From the NCBI RefSeq assembly GCF_023502395.1, contig NZ_JAMFMB010000036.1:1-35109 (forward strand): 35,109 nucleotides of DNA, written 5' to 3'. Position 1 is the first letter of the stretch. Every line of letters begins with the position of its first letter. Below are positions 1 to 8,408 of the stretch, piece after piece. This DNA comes from Ruegeria spongiae (GTDB lineage Bacteria > Pseudomonadota > Alphaproteobacteria > Rhodobacterales > Rhodobacteraceae). The translations under genes and the position numbers were made by a program. A model generated the notes under the pieces. That model was not told the DNA's origin. It worked only from the letters and a program-made list of their open reading frames with translations, and made no database searches.

Positions 1-263
1 GGGTCGGCTCGGTTTAGAGCTTCGCCAAAGATGGCCTGCGCATCGTCCAAGTTCACATCATGTTTCCCACTGACTAGGAGAAGTTTCAGCTTTCCTGTCT
101 CAGCGCCTTCGAAAATGAGAGATTTCGTAATTTGACCTACGTCACAGTTACAGGCCGTCGCTGCATCCCGCGCAGTTCTGGTGCTTTCCGGCATGAGTAC
201 AACGGATATGCCCAGCCCCAGACTTTTTGCGGCCTGTTCGACGCGCTTTACGCTATTTGACAT
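1..263 (-). CDS. YbaK/EbsC-family aminoacyl-tRNA deacylase (partial)
   Basis: Only the first 87 residues are in the window; the rest lies beyond position 1. The frame starts at an ATG two bases past the RidA stop and reads MSNSVKRVEQAAKSLGLG, then a stretch containing QITKSLIFEG and KLKLLLVSGKHDVNL. This is the usual beginning of the YbaK/ProX fold (V/I-x-Q-I-x-K-S-L-x-F). Family members hydrolyse mischarged tRNAs such as Cys-tRNA(Pro), or act on other mis-aminoacylated tRNAs. It is the last visible gene of the aminotransferase-RidA operon, with essentially no spacing, so translation is probably coupled. Which tRNA it edits cannot be told from this part. Confidence 0.8.
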   Translation of the reverse strand, partial: MSNSVKRVEQAAKSLGLGISVVLMPESTRTARDAATACNCDVGQITKSLIFEGAETGKLKLLLVSGKHDVNLDDAQAIFGEALNRAD

Positions 264-264
264 T

Positions 265-621
265 TCACCCCCCCTTGTCCTCAACCTGTGCGATGACTGC
301 GATTTCGACCTTCAGCTCCGGGAGGGCGAGTTGAGATTGCACGCAGGCGCGGGCGGGAGGATGTTCTGCGTCAATCCAGGCATCCCACACTTCATTCATC
401 TCCGAAAAATCAGACATGTCGGTCAGCCAGATATTCGCGCTTAGCAAATGCGAACGGCTTGATCCTGCCTTCTGCAATAGATGATCGATCTTTTGCAGGA
501 TACCTTTGGCTTGTTCTCGGGTTGTTGCGCCGGTTCCGACCTGCCCGGCCAAGAAGACATGACCATTGGAAACGACCGCTTGCGCCATGCGTGGCCCGGT
601 TTCTATTCGTCTTATCGTCAT
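265..621 (-). CDS. RidA-family (YjgF/UK114) imine/enamine deaminase
   Basis: 118-residue protein of normal RidA length. RidA hydrolyses reactive imines and enamines such as 2-aminoacrylate, released by PLP enzymes, to ketoacids and ammonia. Visible signatures are VSNGHVFLAGQVG near the N-terminus and the C-terminal PARACVQSQLALPELKVEIA block, whose arginine corresponds to the substrate-carboxylate-binding Arg of the family. I chose the ATG at 621, which overlaps the aminotransferase stop as ATGA, rather than the in-frame TTG three codons upstream. Its place directly behind a PLP aminotransferase suggests it clears enamine by-products of that enzyme. Confidence 0.88.
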   Translation of the reverse strand: MTIRRIETGPRMAQAVVSNGHVFLAGQVGTGATTREQAKGILQKIDHLLQKAGSSRSHLLSANIWLTDMSDFSEMNEVWDAWIDAEHPPARACVQSQLALPELKVEIAVIAQVEDKGG

Positions 622-1781
622 GTCTTCCAAGCCTTTCTGATCCGTTCTCGAATATCGGAAAGCCTTGCTATCGGTTCGTTCGCGTAGACGAACCGCAAGT
701 AGCGATCAGCGCGCTCCGGGCTGCCCCATCCTGTCATTGGCGTGGCCGCGACTTCGCCCTGTTCAAACAGGAGTTTGGACGCTTCGTCGGGCGTCAGTCC
801 GATGCTCTGCGTGTCGATCAGCAGAGACCAACCACCATCAGGGGACACCATTGGCAGATCGCTCATCTCTGTGACCAGAAAATCTCTGCGGGATCGCCAC
901 TCGCGTGTTGCCTGATCCACGCCATCATCTTGCGCATTCAGCGCAGCGGCAGCGCCCTGCATGCCAATTCCAACCTGACAAACAACATTCGTGAGGCTGA
1001 CAAGCCCTATGTCTTTCATGATTGGTTTTGGGCCAACGACCCAGCCGCAGCGCCAGCCAATCATCCTGTATTCCTTGGAAACCGACCCCGCTGTGATCAC
1101 CCGATCTGCCATGCCATCGAGAGACGCCGGATGTATGACAGGGGTGTCAGTAAACAGAATGCGCTCCATGGCGGCATCATGCAAAACATATGCATCGGTC
1201 TTACGAACAACCGCTGCGATTTCACCCCACTCTTCCCGGGTATGCACGATGCCGCTTGGCATCGACGGGCTCATAGTGAGAACTACCCGCGTTTTTTCAG
1301 TTGCCGCATCCCTTAAGGCGTCAATATCCAACCGCCATCGCCGATCTTCAATGATCAACGGGACGAGCTTTGGAACGCCACCAGCCAGATAGATGCGATT
1401 GACCAACCCTGCATAGGCCGGGTCAGTGATGATCACCTCGTCACCTGGTTCCAGTATTGCCAACAAGGCATTCAGGATACCGGACAATCCACCAGCGGAC
1501 ACAATACACTGTTCATCAGGTGCGTAGTCCACTCCGGTAGTGGCAGAGACTCGGCGGGCAGCAGCTTCGCGCAAGGCGTGCATGCCCAAAAATGGCAAGT
1601 AACTGTTGGCAGCATCCGTTCCGATAGCGGCCTTTGTCGCTTCAACAGCCTCTTGGGGTGGGGGAATGTCAGTATCCAGGTTTTCGAGCCGCAGCATTGT
1701 GCTGCTGGCAAGAGCATCTGCGGCATTGCCCATCTGATCCACGCCAATGCCTGGAATGTTGGCCAGTCGCGAGTTGGTCAT
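618..1781 (-). CDS. Class I/II PLP-dependent aminotransferase
   Basis: 387-residue fold-type I aminotransferase. Visible parts are the cofactor-binding loop SAGGLSGILNALL, the DPAYAG segment, the Schiff-base lysine in AGSVSKEYRMIGWRCGWV, and the C-terminal arginine in YLRFVYANE that binds the substrate carboxylate. It belongs to the aspartate/aromatic aminotransferase superfamily; the amino-acid substrate cannot be decided. It heads a three-gene operon with RidA and a YbaK-type deacylase, with overlapping ends. A GntR/FCD regulator is divergent and a palindrome lies between, so regulation by that protein is likely (inference). Confidence 0.88.
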   Translation of the reverse strand: MTNSRLANIPGIGVDQMGNAADALASSTMLRLENLDTDIPPPQEAVEATKAAIGTDAANSYLPFLGMHALREAAARRVSATTGVDYAPDEQCIVSAGGLSGILNALLAILEPGDEVIITDPAYAGLVNRIYLAGGVPKLVPLIIEDRRWRLDIDALRDAATEKTRVVLTMSPSMPSGIVHTREEWGEIAAVVRKTDAYVLHDAAMERILFTDTPVIHPASLDGMADRVITAGSVSKEYRMIGWRCGWVVGPKPIMKDIGLVSLTNVVCQVGIGMQGAAAALNAQDDGVDQATREWRSRRDFLVTEMSDLPMVSPDGGWSLLIDTQSIGLTPDEASKLLFEQGEVAATPMTGWGSPERADRYLRFVYANEPIARLSDIRERIRKAWKT

Positions 1782-1792
1782 CAGATTCTCCT

Positions 1793-1823
1793 ATTGCATG
1801 CGAATCTATAAATTGTATGCAAT
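1793..1823. promoter_or_regulatory. Probable GntR operator between aminotransferase and regulator
   Basis: The short gap between the divergent genes holds two half-sites, ATTGCATGC (1793-1801) and GTATGCAAT (1815-1823), matching as an inverted repeat in 8 of 9 positions with a 13-bp spacer. Each is also part of a smaller near-palindrome, TTGCATGCGAA and ATTGTATGCAAT. The latter resembles the TTGTATACAA-type sites bound by FadR/FCD regulators. Its position suggests autoregulation and control of the aminotransferase operon. Confidence 0.55.
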
Positions 1824-1850
1824 CTTTGATCTTGTGAGTCAAATGCGTGA

Positions 1851-2516
1851 GTGGTACGCAATGGAATGCCTGCCTCGACTACTCATAAACGCGGTGATCG
1901 CGCCCAACATCTTGCTGAAGCGCTTCGGTTCAGCATCGTTTCTGGAGAACTCTCGCCCGGAGTGCCGCTCCGGCAGGAGGAACTGGCGCGCAGATATGAA
2001 ACGAGCCGCATCCCGGTGCGAGAAGCGCTGCGCCTTCTGCAAGCACAGGGTTTAGTTCACCTAGAGCCTAACAAAGGTGCGGTCGTGGCACCTCTTGATG
2101 CGGCTGAACTACGTGAAAACACAGAAATGCGTGAAGCCGCAGAGGTCCTGGCCCTGCGCACAGCTCTCCCGCATCTTTCCAATGCGCAGATCGACGAAGC
2201 AGCCGCGATACAGGATGAGATTGAGGCCTCTGATGTGTCCGAATATGGCAGGTTGAACAAATCGTTTCACATGACTCTATACGGGCCTTGTGATCGGCCA
2301 CGACTATTGGAACATATAGCCGGTTTACACGACATCGCGGAAAGATACCTTGGAGTAGCGCTATCGCAACTCGATTATGTTTCGCGTTCATCTAGCGAGC
2401 ATCGCGGTATTCTAGACGCCTGCTATGCAAGAGATGCGGAAGCTGCGATCACGCTTACCTCTCGACACATCCTTGATGCGGGACGGTCCCTGGAGCAGTT
2501 CTTAGTGCGGAGCTAG
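1851..2516 (+). CDS. GntR-family transcriptional regulator (FadR/FCD type)
   Basis: About 221 residues with an N-terminal winged helix (LRFSIVSGELSPGVPLRQEELARRYETSRIPVREALRLLQAQGLV, the standard GntR helix-turn-helix) and a C-terminal all-helical FCD ligand domain (EMREAAEVLALRTALPHLS, LNKSFHMTLY, SSSEHRGILDACYARDAEAA). FCD domains bind small carboxylic acids, often with a metal held by Asp/His residues. The start is uncertain: GTG at 1851 or ATG at 1866, neither with a clear Shine-Dalgarno. It is divergent from the aminotransferase operon and probably its regulator. The effector is unknown. Confidence 0.9.
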   Translation: MVRNGMPASTTHKRGDRAQHLAEALRFSIVSGELSPGVPLRQEELARRYETSRIPVREALRLLQAQGLVHLEPNKGAVVAPLDAAELRENTEMREAAEVLALRTALPHLSNAQIDEAAAIQDEIEASDVSEYGRLNKSFHMTLYGPCDRPRLLEHIAGLHDIAERYLGVALSQLDYVSRSSSEHRGILDACYARDAEAAITLTSRHILDAGRSLEQFLVRS

Positions 2517-2709
2517 CAGCTAAATCTACGTCTTCTGCCATTCGCAAATAGCGCAGCATTCGGCACTTTGGGCTCATACCGGCCCAATGCATCTGCAGCG
2601 TTTTCCAAAGAACAAGCAACCGGACAACGGCCATTCAAACTACCTGTAAAACTCAGGTGTCAGCGCGGTGCTGATGTCTGGGCTTGGCGGGTGGATTGGA
2701 GGGCTTACT

Positions 2710-3342
2710 ATGCCAAGAGTCCAACTTCCCACTGTCACCCCGAAACGAAGAGTCTGGAACAAGGGCCGGATCATCGGCCAGAAGCGACCGCTGTTGCCGA
2801 AACAGGTCTGGGCCATCCGCGCGCGGCTCGAACTGGCGGGCAACCTGCGCGACCTTGCGCTGTTCAACGTCGCGATTGATAGCAAGCTTCGTGGATGTGA
2901 TCTGGTGAAACTGGCCGTCACTGACCTGGTGAGGGATGAGCGCGTTCGCGAAAGGGTCTCCGTGATCCAGAGCAAAACCAAGCGGCCTGTTCAGTTCGAA
3001 CTCTCTGAAAACACGCGGGATACCATTGCCGCATGGATCAAGTCGCCGGAAATGATCGGCTGCCGCTTCATGTTTCCCAGCCGGTTTCACGACCGCCCAC
3101 ATATCTCAACCCGCCAATATGGCCGACTTGTTCGGGATTGGGTGGCGGCGATCGGTCTGGAACCCAGTGGATACGGCACACATTCTCTGCGCCGGACCAA
3201 GGCGGCGGAGATCTACCGCAAAACCGGAAATCTCAGAGCGGTTCAGCTGCTGCTCGGACATACCAAGGTTGACAGCACAGTTAGATATCTTGGCGTCGAA
3301 CTTGAAGATGCCCTGAGCATCGCCGAGCAAATCGACATTTGA
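2710..3342 (+). CDS. Short tyrosine recombinase/integrase
   Basis: 210-residue stand-alone tyrosine recombinase without the usual N-terminal SAM-like core-binding domain. Catalytic positions are visible: Arg in SKLRGCDL, Lys in QSKTKRPVQ, His-x-x-Arg in THSLRRTKA, His in LLGHTKVDS, and the nucleophile Tyr in TVRYLGVE. I chose the ATG at 2710, preceded by GGAGG seven bases upstream, over an earlier in-frame start at 2668. It marks the beginning of the accessory stretch. A decayed paralogue with the same C-terminus lies at about 23.7-24.07 kb. The target site is unknown. Confidence 0.85.
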   Translation: MPRVQLPTVTPKRRVWNKGRIIGQKRPLLPKQVWAIRARLELAGNLRDLALFNVAIDSKLRGCDLVKLAVTDLVRDERVRERVSVIQSKTKRPVQFELSENTRDTIAAWIKSPEMIGCRFMFPSRFHDRPHISTRQYGRLVRDWVAAIGLEPSGYGTHSLRRTKAAEIYRKTGNLRAVQLLLGHTKVDSTVRYLGVELEDALSIAEQIDI

Positions 3343-3348
3343 ACCACC

Positions 3349-3376
3349 TTGGCGGGCGGCTCTTGCCGTTCGCCAA
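3349..3376 (+). terminator. Stem-loop after the recombinase gene
   Basis: TTGGCGGGCGGC, loop TCTT, GCCGTTCGCCAA: a 12-bp stem with two G-T wobbles starting six bases after the stop codon. There is no T-run behind it, so it could be a transcript-end hairpin or an end structure of the mobile unit. Confidence 0.45.
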
Positions 3377-3538
3377 TCCTGAGCGGACCTGCGTTCGCGA
3401 CGCAGCGGCGGGGCGGATCGAGCCCAAAGCGCCGTTTGCTGCAGTTTGCACGAACGTCCAATGAGGTGCGCCAATCATGATAATTACACCACGCCTTCAC
3501 CACTCTGTGTCAAAGCACGCAGACTCCGGATGACTGTT

Positions 3539-3856
3539 TCATGATACTACTTCTTTGGCGGGCTTGCTCTCGCATTCAAGGCAGCATTCACTTTCGAGAA
3601 ACGACAATAGTTTCCACAATCGAGGGTACTGTGGGACGCAAAGAAGAGTACGCCCGTCACGTTCCTGCACAATAAGACCCGCCTTTACTAAGCTGGCTAT
3701 GTGGTGTGTCATTGATGAGTTCGGAATGTCTAGTTCCTCCCGCAGCTCGCCAACAGGAAGCCCACCAAAGCCGGATTTCACCAGTTTTCTAAAAATTGTA
3801 AGCCGGTGGGGGTGACCAAGTTCTTTCAGTACCAGTGCAGCGTCATCTACGTCCAT
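3539..3856 (-). CDS. ArsR-family repressor
   Basis: 105-residue winged-helix protein of the ArsR/SmtB family. LKELGHPHRLTIFRKLVKSG and IPNSSMTHHIASLVKAGLIVQERDGRTLLCVPQY are the typical helix-turn-helix and wing. The C-terminus carries a cysteine cluster (ESECCLECES) that could form an As(III) or other soft-metal sensor site; this is inference. The start ATG has AAGGAG seven bases upstream. It is divergent from the ArsP-type permease, with paired inverted sites between them, fitting an arsenical-responsive repressor that also controls itself. Confidence 0.85.
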   Translation of the reverse strand: MDVDDAALVLKELGHPHRLTIFRKLVKSGFGGLPVGELREELDIPNSSMTHHIASLVKAGLIVQERDGRTLLCVPQYPRLWKLLSFLESECCLECESKPAKEVVS

Positions 3857-3876
3857 TATGGGTCTCCTTCGTCAAT

Positions 3877-3951
3877 ATTACGATAATACTAGTAATGTAT
3901 TGACACAAGTAGTTTGATCCATTATTTCGACTTTATCGGTAATATCGTAAT
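3877..3951. promoter_or_regulatory. Paired operators and promoter between arsR-like and arsP-like genes
   Basis: The 13-mer ATTACGATAATAC (3877-3889) recurs on the opposite strand as ATTACGATATTAC (3939-3951), 12 of 13 identical, one site near each divergent gene. Between them lies TTGACA (3900-3905), with TATTTC 17 bases further on as a possible -10 for the permease. The arrangement suits ArsR dimers blocking both promoters. Confidence 0.6.
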
Positions 3952-3963
3952 GGAGTAACGGCG

Positions 3964-4893
3964 ATGTCGATTGCAATCCCCACAAGCGTACAAGACGCCG
4001 CTGGAATATTCCTGTTCCTTGCGACGGAATTGACACTTCTCTTCCTGATCATCAGCTACGGTGTTGGTGTGCTGCAGGAATACATTCCGCCTGAAAAAAT
4101 TCAGGCCATCCTCAGTGCCCGCAAAGGCAAGGGCTACATAGTGGCAGCCCTGATGGGCGCAATCACCCCATTCTGTTCCTGTTCGACCATCCCGTTCCTG
4201 AAGGGGTTGCTGCGCGCCAGAGCCGGGTTCGGCCCGATGCTGACCTTTCTGTTCTCCAGCCCGCTGCTAAACCCGGTGATCATTGGCCTCTTCGCCATCA
4301 CTTTCGGGATCAAGGTCACCATTGTCTATTTTGTGATCGCGCTGCTGGTTTCGGTTGTTGCCGGTGTGCTGCTGGACATGCTTGGGTTTGAACGTCATGT
4401 GAAAGAAGAAGCCTATATCACTCCTGTTGCAACGGGTTGCGCCACGTCCTGCTCAAGCTCCACGGCGCCCGTTGAAAGCAAATGGGTTCGGATCTGGAAA
4501 TCAACCTGGAAGGACTTCAAAGGCGTTCTGCCGTACCTGATGGTTGGCATCGCATTTGGGTCGGTGATCTACGGCTTCATGCCAACGGATCTGGTCAGCG
4601 AATACGCAGGCAAAGACAATCTGCTCTCGATCCCGGTTGCAGCCGTCATTGGTATCCCGCTCTACATTCGTGCCGAGGCCGTGATCCCGCTGAGCGCAGC
4701 CCTGGTCGCAAAAGGAATGTCCCTCGGCGCGGTTATGGCCCTGATCATCGGGTCCGCTGGAGCCAGCCTGACCGAAGTGATCCTGCTGCGCTCGATCTTC
4801 AAGATGCCGATGATCATCGCCTTCCTCATGGTCATCCTCACCATGGCCGTCAGCGCAGGCTTCCTATACGCCTTAACCCCCCTTGGTGCATAG
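3964..4893 (+). CDS. arsP: ArsP-type permease (UPF0718/DUF318)
   Basis: 309-residue polytopic inner-membrane protein. The family hallmark TPFCSCSTIPF (Cys71 and Cys73) sits in an early transmembrane helix, and a mirrored second half contains IPLYIRAEAVIPLS, the two-fold repeat of DUF318 permeases. Characterised ArsP proteins export trivalent organoarsenicals such as methylarsenite and aromatic arsenicals. A cytoplasmic loop also has a Cys-rich patch (TGCATSCSSS). GGAG lies eight bases before the ATG. A divergent ArsR-like repressor supports an arsenical role, but other thiophilic substrates are possible for this family. Confidence 0.8.
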   Translation: MSIAIPTSVQDAAGIFLFLATELTLLFLIISYGVGVLQEYIPPEKIQAILSARKGKGYIVAALMGAITPFCSCSTIPFLKGLLRARAGFGPMLTFLFSSPLLNPVIIGLFAITFGIKVTIVYFVIALLVSVVAGVLLDMLGFERHVKEEAYITPVATGCATSCSSSTAPVESKWVRIWKSTWKDFKGVLPYLMVGIAFGSVIYGFMPTDLVSEYAGKDNLLSIPVAAVIGIPLYIRAEAVIPLSAALVAKGMSLGAVMALIIGSAGASLTEVILLRSIFKMPMIIAFLMVILTMAVSAGFLYALTPLGA

Positions 4894-4932
4894 TAGTCGG
4901 CAGCGGCATGGTAACACGCCTGCTTTGAAAAC

Positions 4933-4981
4933 CTGCCGTTGGTTGTTTCGTAGCCAACGGCAGCAATGTCTAAGATTTTTT
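4933..4981 (+). terminator. Probable terminator after the permease gene
   Basis: CTGCCGTTGG and CCAACGGCAG form a perfect 10-bp stem with an 11-base loop (4933-4963), followed 12 bases later by a run of six T. The distance to the T-run makes it a moderate candidate. Confidence 0.5.
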
Positions 4982-4984
4982 GAT

Positions 4985-5520
4985 GTGGGCCAGTGTGTTA
5001 GGTTTGGTCTTGGCGGGCTGGCCCGCGTTGACAAATCTGACAAGGTGGAAGCCGCGGGAGGCGGGTGATGTGCTATGGGGAAAGCGCTTCTTTGGAAGGG
5101 GTTGAGCGTGCCAAAAGCGCGGATGATTGCCATTGGTGCGGGGGCGTTTGAGCCAGGGCCGATGCGGTCTTAGCCGGTTTTGGCCATGGATTTCCCCTTG
5201 GGGCTTCTGCGATTTGGCGCTCTTTTGGGCGGTGGTCAAAACCTGTTATTGGCCGTCGCTCGGATACGCGGCGATTGTGGTGTTTTGGGGAGGATGTGCG
5301 CTTCATCATGCGGCCTGCCTTCGGGGTGGTGCGCGGGATTTTGGGACCTGTCCGCGTCGGAAGGTCTCGACGATGCGCATTGCCCCTCCGCAATCGGGGC
5401 ACGGCTCCCGTAATGTGAGCGGCATCAAACCGCGACAGGTCCAATCTTGCTCGGCGGTCTCGACGACGCCGAGCAAGGCCCGAATCTTTGTCACCTTGCC
5501 ACCGAGCTCAAGCGCTCTTG
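4985..5520 (-). pseudogene. Remnant of IS91-family transposase (C-terminal end and right flank)
   Basis: Read on the minus strand, 5306-5494 gives TKIRALLGVVETAEQDW, then PCPDCGGAMRIVETFRRGQ and a stop. This is the typical zinc-knuckle C-terminus of IS91-type transposases. The frame is closed by a stop just upstream (about 5515), so the catalytic HUH part is missing. The 300 bases beyond the stop resemble the non-coding right end of such elements. The junction with the Tn7-like element lies somewhere between about 5520 and 5592. Confidence 0.6.
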
Positions 5521-5592
5521 AGGCGGGATCCTTTCTAAGGTCTCACATTATGGCTCGGGCGGCAGCCGGACATCTAACATTGCCTTTACAAT

Positions 5593-7455
5593 CTAATCAG
5601 ATGCGTCGCTTGATCCCTCAGCATGCTCTCTTGGCGACAATAGTCCTTCTGGTAGGTCTCGCCACCGGTACAGTCTTCGTCGACCAAGTTCATCGTATAT
5701 CGGATCAACACCAGCCGCGCGCAGCTCGTCATGAAGCGCTCTCTTAGCGAATTGGCGGCGCTCCCGTATCATGCCGATCGTACAATACTGAGACCTGAAT
5801 CTCTCGACGGATGTGGCAGGGATCAGTTCAGCGGTGAAGCGAGTTTGGTTGTTTTTCATGCGCTCTAGCGAAAAGAATCCGAGCTCAATCAGATGCTTCA
5901 GCGTTGTGAAGTCTATGTGCAGTATTTTGCAGGTTTTCGAGAGCGTGTATCCGTTAGGCTCAAGACGGCGCAAAGCCGCATTCAAAGCATCAATCTGAAC
6001 GAGCAGCGCATTCAGTTCAAATTTACGGGTCAATCTACCTGTTGCAGTCAACTTTCCTTCCAGCAGCAAACGGACGATATCGGGCACAGTGCAATTGGCC
6101 TTTCGGGTTGCCAGGTCGATCGTCGCGGTGCCATCTTGGGCGTCGGGGACCCAATTGGTCCCCGCGAACAGTGCCTCCAGAAAATCATCCAGTTGATCCT
6201 TTCGATACCCCTTTCGGGCCCGGTGTTCAGCACCTCCCGCGGGCACCAGAACCCCGGCAAGTTTCAGCTGTTTGAACATCGCAAAACTGCATCCGAGGTA
6301 ATCTGCCGTCTGCTGTTGATCGAGATAGTTGTCGCGTTCTCTGCGAAGTTCATCGACCAATTCGGTCTTGAGTACGGCTTTCAGGCGGAAAGCACCGTTT
6401 GCGTCTCGCGTTGCGAGATTTCGACGAATAAGCATATCCTCGAGCACGGATCGCCGAACAGGAATAGCGCGCGATGCGGAATGCATCGAATGCACCCGGC
6501 GCTGCTCTAGCTTTACCCCCAGAACGGTACAGCCAGGGCTATGCGGGTAGTTTTCAAGGAAGTACTCCCGAACAATATCTCTCAAAGGATCAAGATCGCT
6601 GCGCATCTTGCGATGGGAGCCGAGCATACGCTGCACCTCGCCATTGCTGGGATGAGGTTGATTTCGGGTTCGGGGTTTACTGCGATTGTATCTGTCGAGT
6701 GCTGAGCGAATGCTCTCGGGGCCATCATTCAATATCAGGAAACCCGTCAGCATGGCATCACGACGCATCTGGGGCGGCAGTTTGGAGGCCCGGGCCTCGT
6801 GCCCATGGTTCATCAGGACCCCAAACGCCTCGCAAGCCTTCCACAGCGCGGGTATTTCAAGCTCATTGCACCAACTTGCAGAGTGTTTTCCATAGATGCG
6901 TTCAGACAGATACCGGTCAAAAGCATCAGCCTTCGGCTGTGAGTCACCGTCGGACAATCTGTTCAACTGTGCTTGTCGCCGAAGCAGGGTCGTAACGTCG
7001 AACCCTGCAAAACCATTCGCTTCTTGGCGGTGACGACTGAGGGCCACTCCATGACGCCAACATGCGCGCACCTGGGTGATTTGCCAGTGCATGTAGTGGA
7101 TTGCATTCCAGGGATCGGCCCCTCCGGCCAGATCCTGCGCCACACAGACGGGACAAAACCGGATTTCAGTTCGTGCAAATGTCTCGGTGTTCATCGCCTC
7201 GTCGCCGATGCGGTACTTCATGGTTGATGTCTTGACTACTGTGGTTTGGGAAAAGCTGTCACTTGGCAGCCCAGCCAGATGGTTTATCTGCCTGACAACT
7301 GCCATGTCACCGTTGGACAAGGCTCCCAGATCTATTCCGAGATCGCTGCAAAAGGTTTCGAGGTCTTCGCTGAAATTCCGGGCGGCCAGACGCGAAAGAT
7401 AGGACGTTGGCATTTCGAAGGGCGATGGCGGGAGCGTAAGCGCAAGGCGGGTCAT
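5593..7455 (-). CDS. tniQ: TniQ-family target-selection protein
   Basis: 620-residue protein, long for TniQ. The N-terminus (SPFEMPTSYLSRLAARN) and zinc-binding part (RFCPVCVAQDLA with C101/C104, then CWRHGVALS with C132/H135) are the TniQ domain. In Tn7-like and Tn5053-like elements this links the AAA regulator to a target. A second putative DNA-binding helix-turn-helix of MerR/excisionase type is visible at about residues 378-430 (LDQQQTADYLGCSFAMFKQLKLAG). The start overlaps the tnsC stop as ATGA. No separate TnsD or CRISPR partner is in the window, so this single TniQ is probably the target selector. The target is unknown. Confidence 0.85.
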   Translation of the reverse strand: MTRLALTLPPSPFEMPTSYLSRLAARNFSEDLETFCSDLGIDLGALSNGDMAVVRQINHLAGLPSDSFSQTTVVKTSTMKYRIGDEAMNTETFARTEIRFCPVCVAQDLAGGADPWNAIHYMHWQITQVRACWRHGVALSRHRQEANGFAGFDVTTLLRRQAQLNRLSDGDSQPKADAFDRYLSERIYGKHSASWCNELEIPALWKACEAFGVLMNHGHEARASKLPPQMRRDAMLTGFLILNDGPESIRSALDRYNRSKPRTRNQPHPSNGEVQRMLGSHRKMRSDLDPLRDIVREYFLENYPHSPGCTVLGVKLEQRRVHSMHSASRAIPVRRSVLEDMLIRRNLATRDANGAFRLKAVLKTELVDELRRERDNYLDQQQTADYLGCSFAMFKQLKLAGVLVPAGGAEHRARKGYRKDQLDDFLEALFAGTNWVPDAQDGTATIDLATRKANCTVPDIVRLLLEGKLTATGRLTRKFELNALLVQIDALNAALRRLEPNGYTLSKTCKILHIDFTTLKHLIELGFFSLERMKNNQTRFTAELIPATSVERFRSQYCTIGMIRERRQFAKRALHDELRAAGVDPIYDELGRRRLYRWRDLPEGLLSPREHAEGSSDASD

Positions 7456-8408
7456 TCCTGAATATCTCCCCCCAGCAGCTTTCGCGGATCAATGCGCTCG
7501 AAATCCTCAACGATGAAAGGGTTCAGCCCATCGATGCAGCCGGTTCGCTTGCGAAACATCGCGGCGAAATGATTGATCCTGATCATGTCACAGTTCGCGG
7601 TCATTGCCTCTTCAAGCGATGAAACAAGCATCTCGATCAACAAGCCAAACTCGCGATCCGCCGCATGGATCAGCCTTTGCGCGAGATCGGGCAAAGGTGT
7701 TTCCGAATCCAACGGGAGATCCGCATGCTCGGCGTAGTGAGATAGCAGTTTACAGACCCTGCCGGTGTCCAACGCGGCGTTTAGCTGGGGATATTCAATC
7801 GGATAGACGCGGCGCGCCAATTGTGAATCATGGTTGATCATCTTTTTTAGCTCGGGCGTACCCGTAAGGATCAGCCCAACCGGCCAGGTCTTATGTTGCA
7901 GCAGTGATTTCAGCGTACTGACGACAGCATTCATTTCCTTTGGCGTCTGATGCCGTGAGAGATCCTGCGCCTCGTCATAGTGCAGAAACAGCGTTTGCCT
8001 CCCGCGGAGATGATCCTTGACCATATCCCATATTGTCTGGGCCGTCCGGTCGCGCCGAAGCGGAAACCCGAGAGACATGAGGGTTGTCTGGCCCACAAAT
8101 TTGAGTGTCGCCGGAGACGGAACCTGCAGGCTTGCAACGTCCAGCCGAGACGTTTCGGGCTGGTCGATCACCAGATCCGGCTGAGAGGAGAACAGTTGCT
8201 CCGCAGCCGTTGTCTTACCGCAGCCGGAGGCGCCAATCAGCGCGATGCACCGCGCTTCGCCAACGACGCCCGCCTCGAGTTCGGCCCGCCGACGGTCCAA
8301 CAGATAGCGGAACCGCTCTTCAAAATGTCGATAGGTCTTGTTCTTTGAGAACATCGACCGCAGCGCGAGAACGCGCTGCAGGATGTTGCGTGGGCAATGA
8401 TCAGTCAT
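7452..8408 (-). CDS. tnsC: TnsC/TniB-family AAA+ transposition ATPase
   Basis: 318 residues, the size of TniB-like regulators rather than Tn7 TnsC. The Walker A motif GASGCGKTT is at residues 59-67 and Walker B LFLHYDEAQDL at about 141-150; a sensor-type segment GLILTGTPELK follows. Such ATPases form filaments on target DNA and pass the signal from TniQ to the transposase. I chose the ATG at 8408, which overlaps the tnsB stop by eight bases, over upstream in-frame starts inside tnsB. It sits in the tnsA-B-C-tniQ operon, overlapping both neighbours. Confidence 0.9.
   Translation of the reverse strand: MTDHCPRNILQRVLALRSMFSKNKTYRHFEERFRYLLDRRRAELEAGVVGEARCIALIGASGCGKTTAAEQLFSSQPDLVIDQPETSRLDVASLQVPSPATLKFVGQTTLMSLGFPLRRDRTAQTIWDMVKDHLRGRQTLFLHYDEAQDLSRHQTPKEMNAVVSTLKSLLQHKTWPVGLILTGTPELKKMINHDSQLARRVYPIEYPQLNAALDTGRVCKLLSHYAEHADLPLDSETPLPDLAQRLIHAADREFGLLIEMLVSSLEEAMTANCDMIRINHFAAMFRKRTGCIDGLNPFIVEDFERIDPRKLLGGDIQE

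Noticed and set aside
459-1316. 285-residue plus-strand open frame
   Set aside because: Lies antisense to the aminotransferase and RidA genes, whose motifs are clear; composition is that of a shadow frame.
5073-5444. Minus-strand basic 123-residue frame
   Set aside because: Out of frame with the recognisable IS91 C-terminus in the same place.
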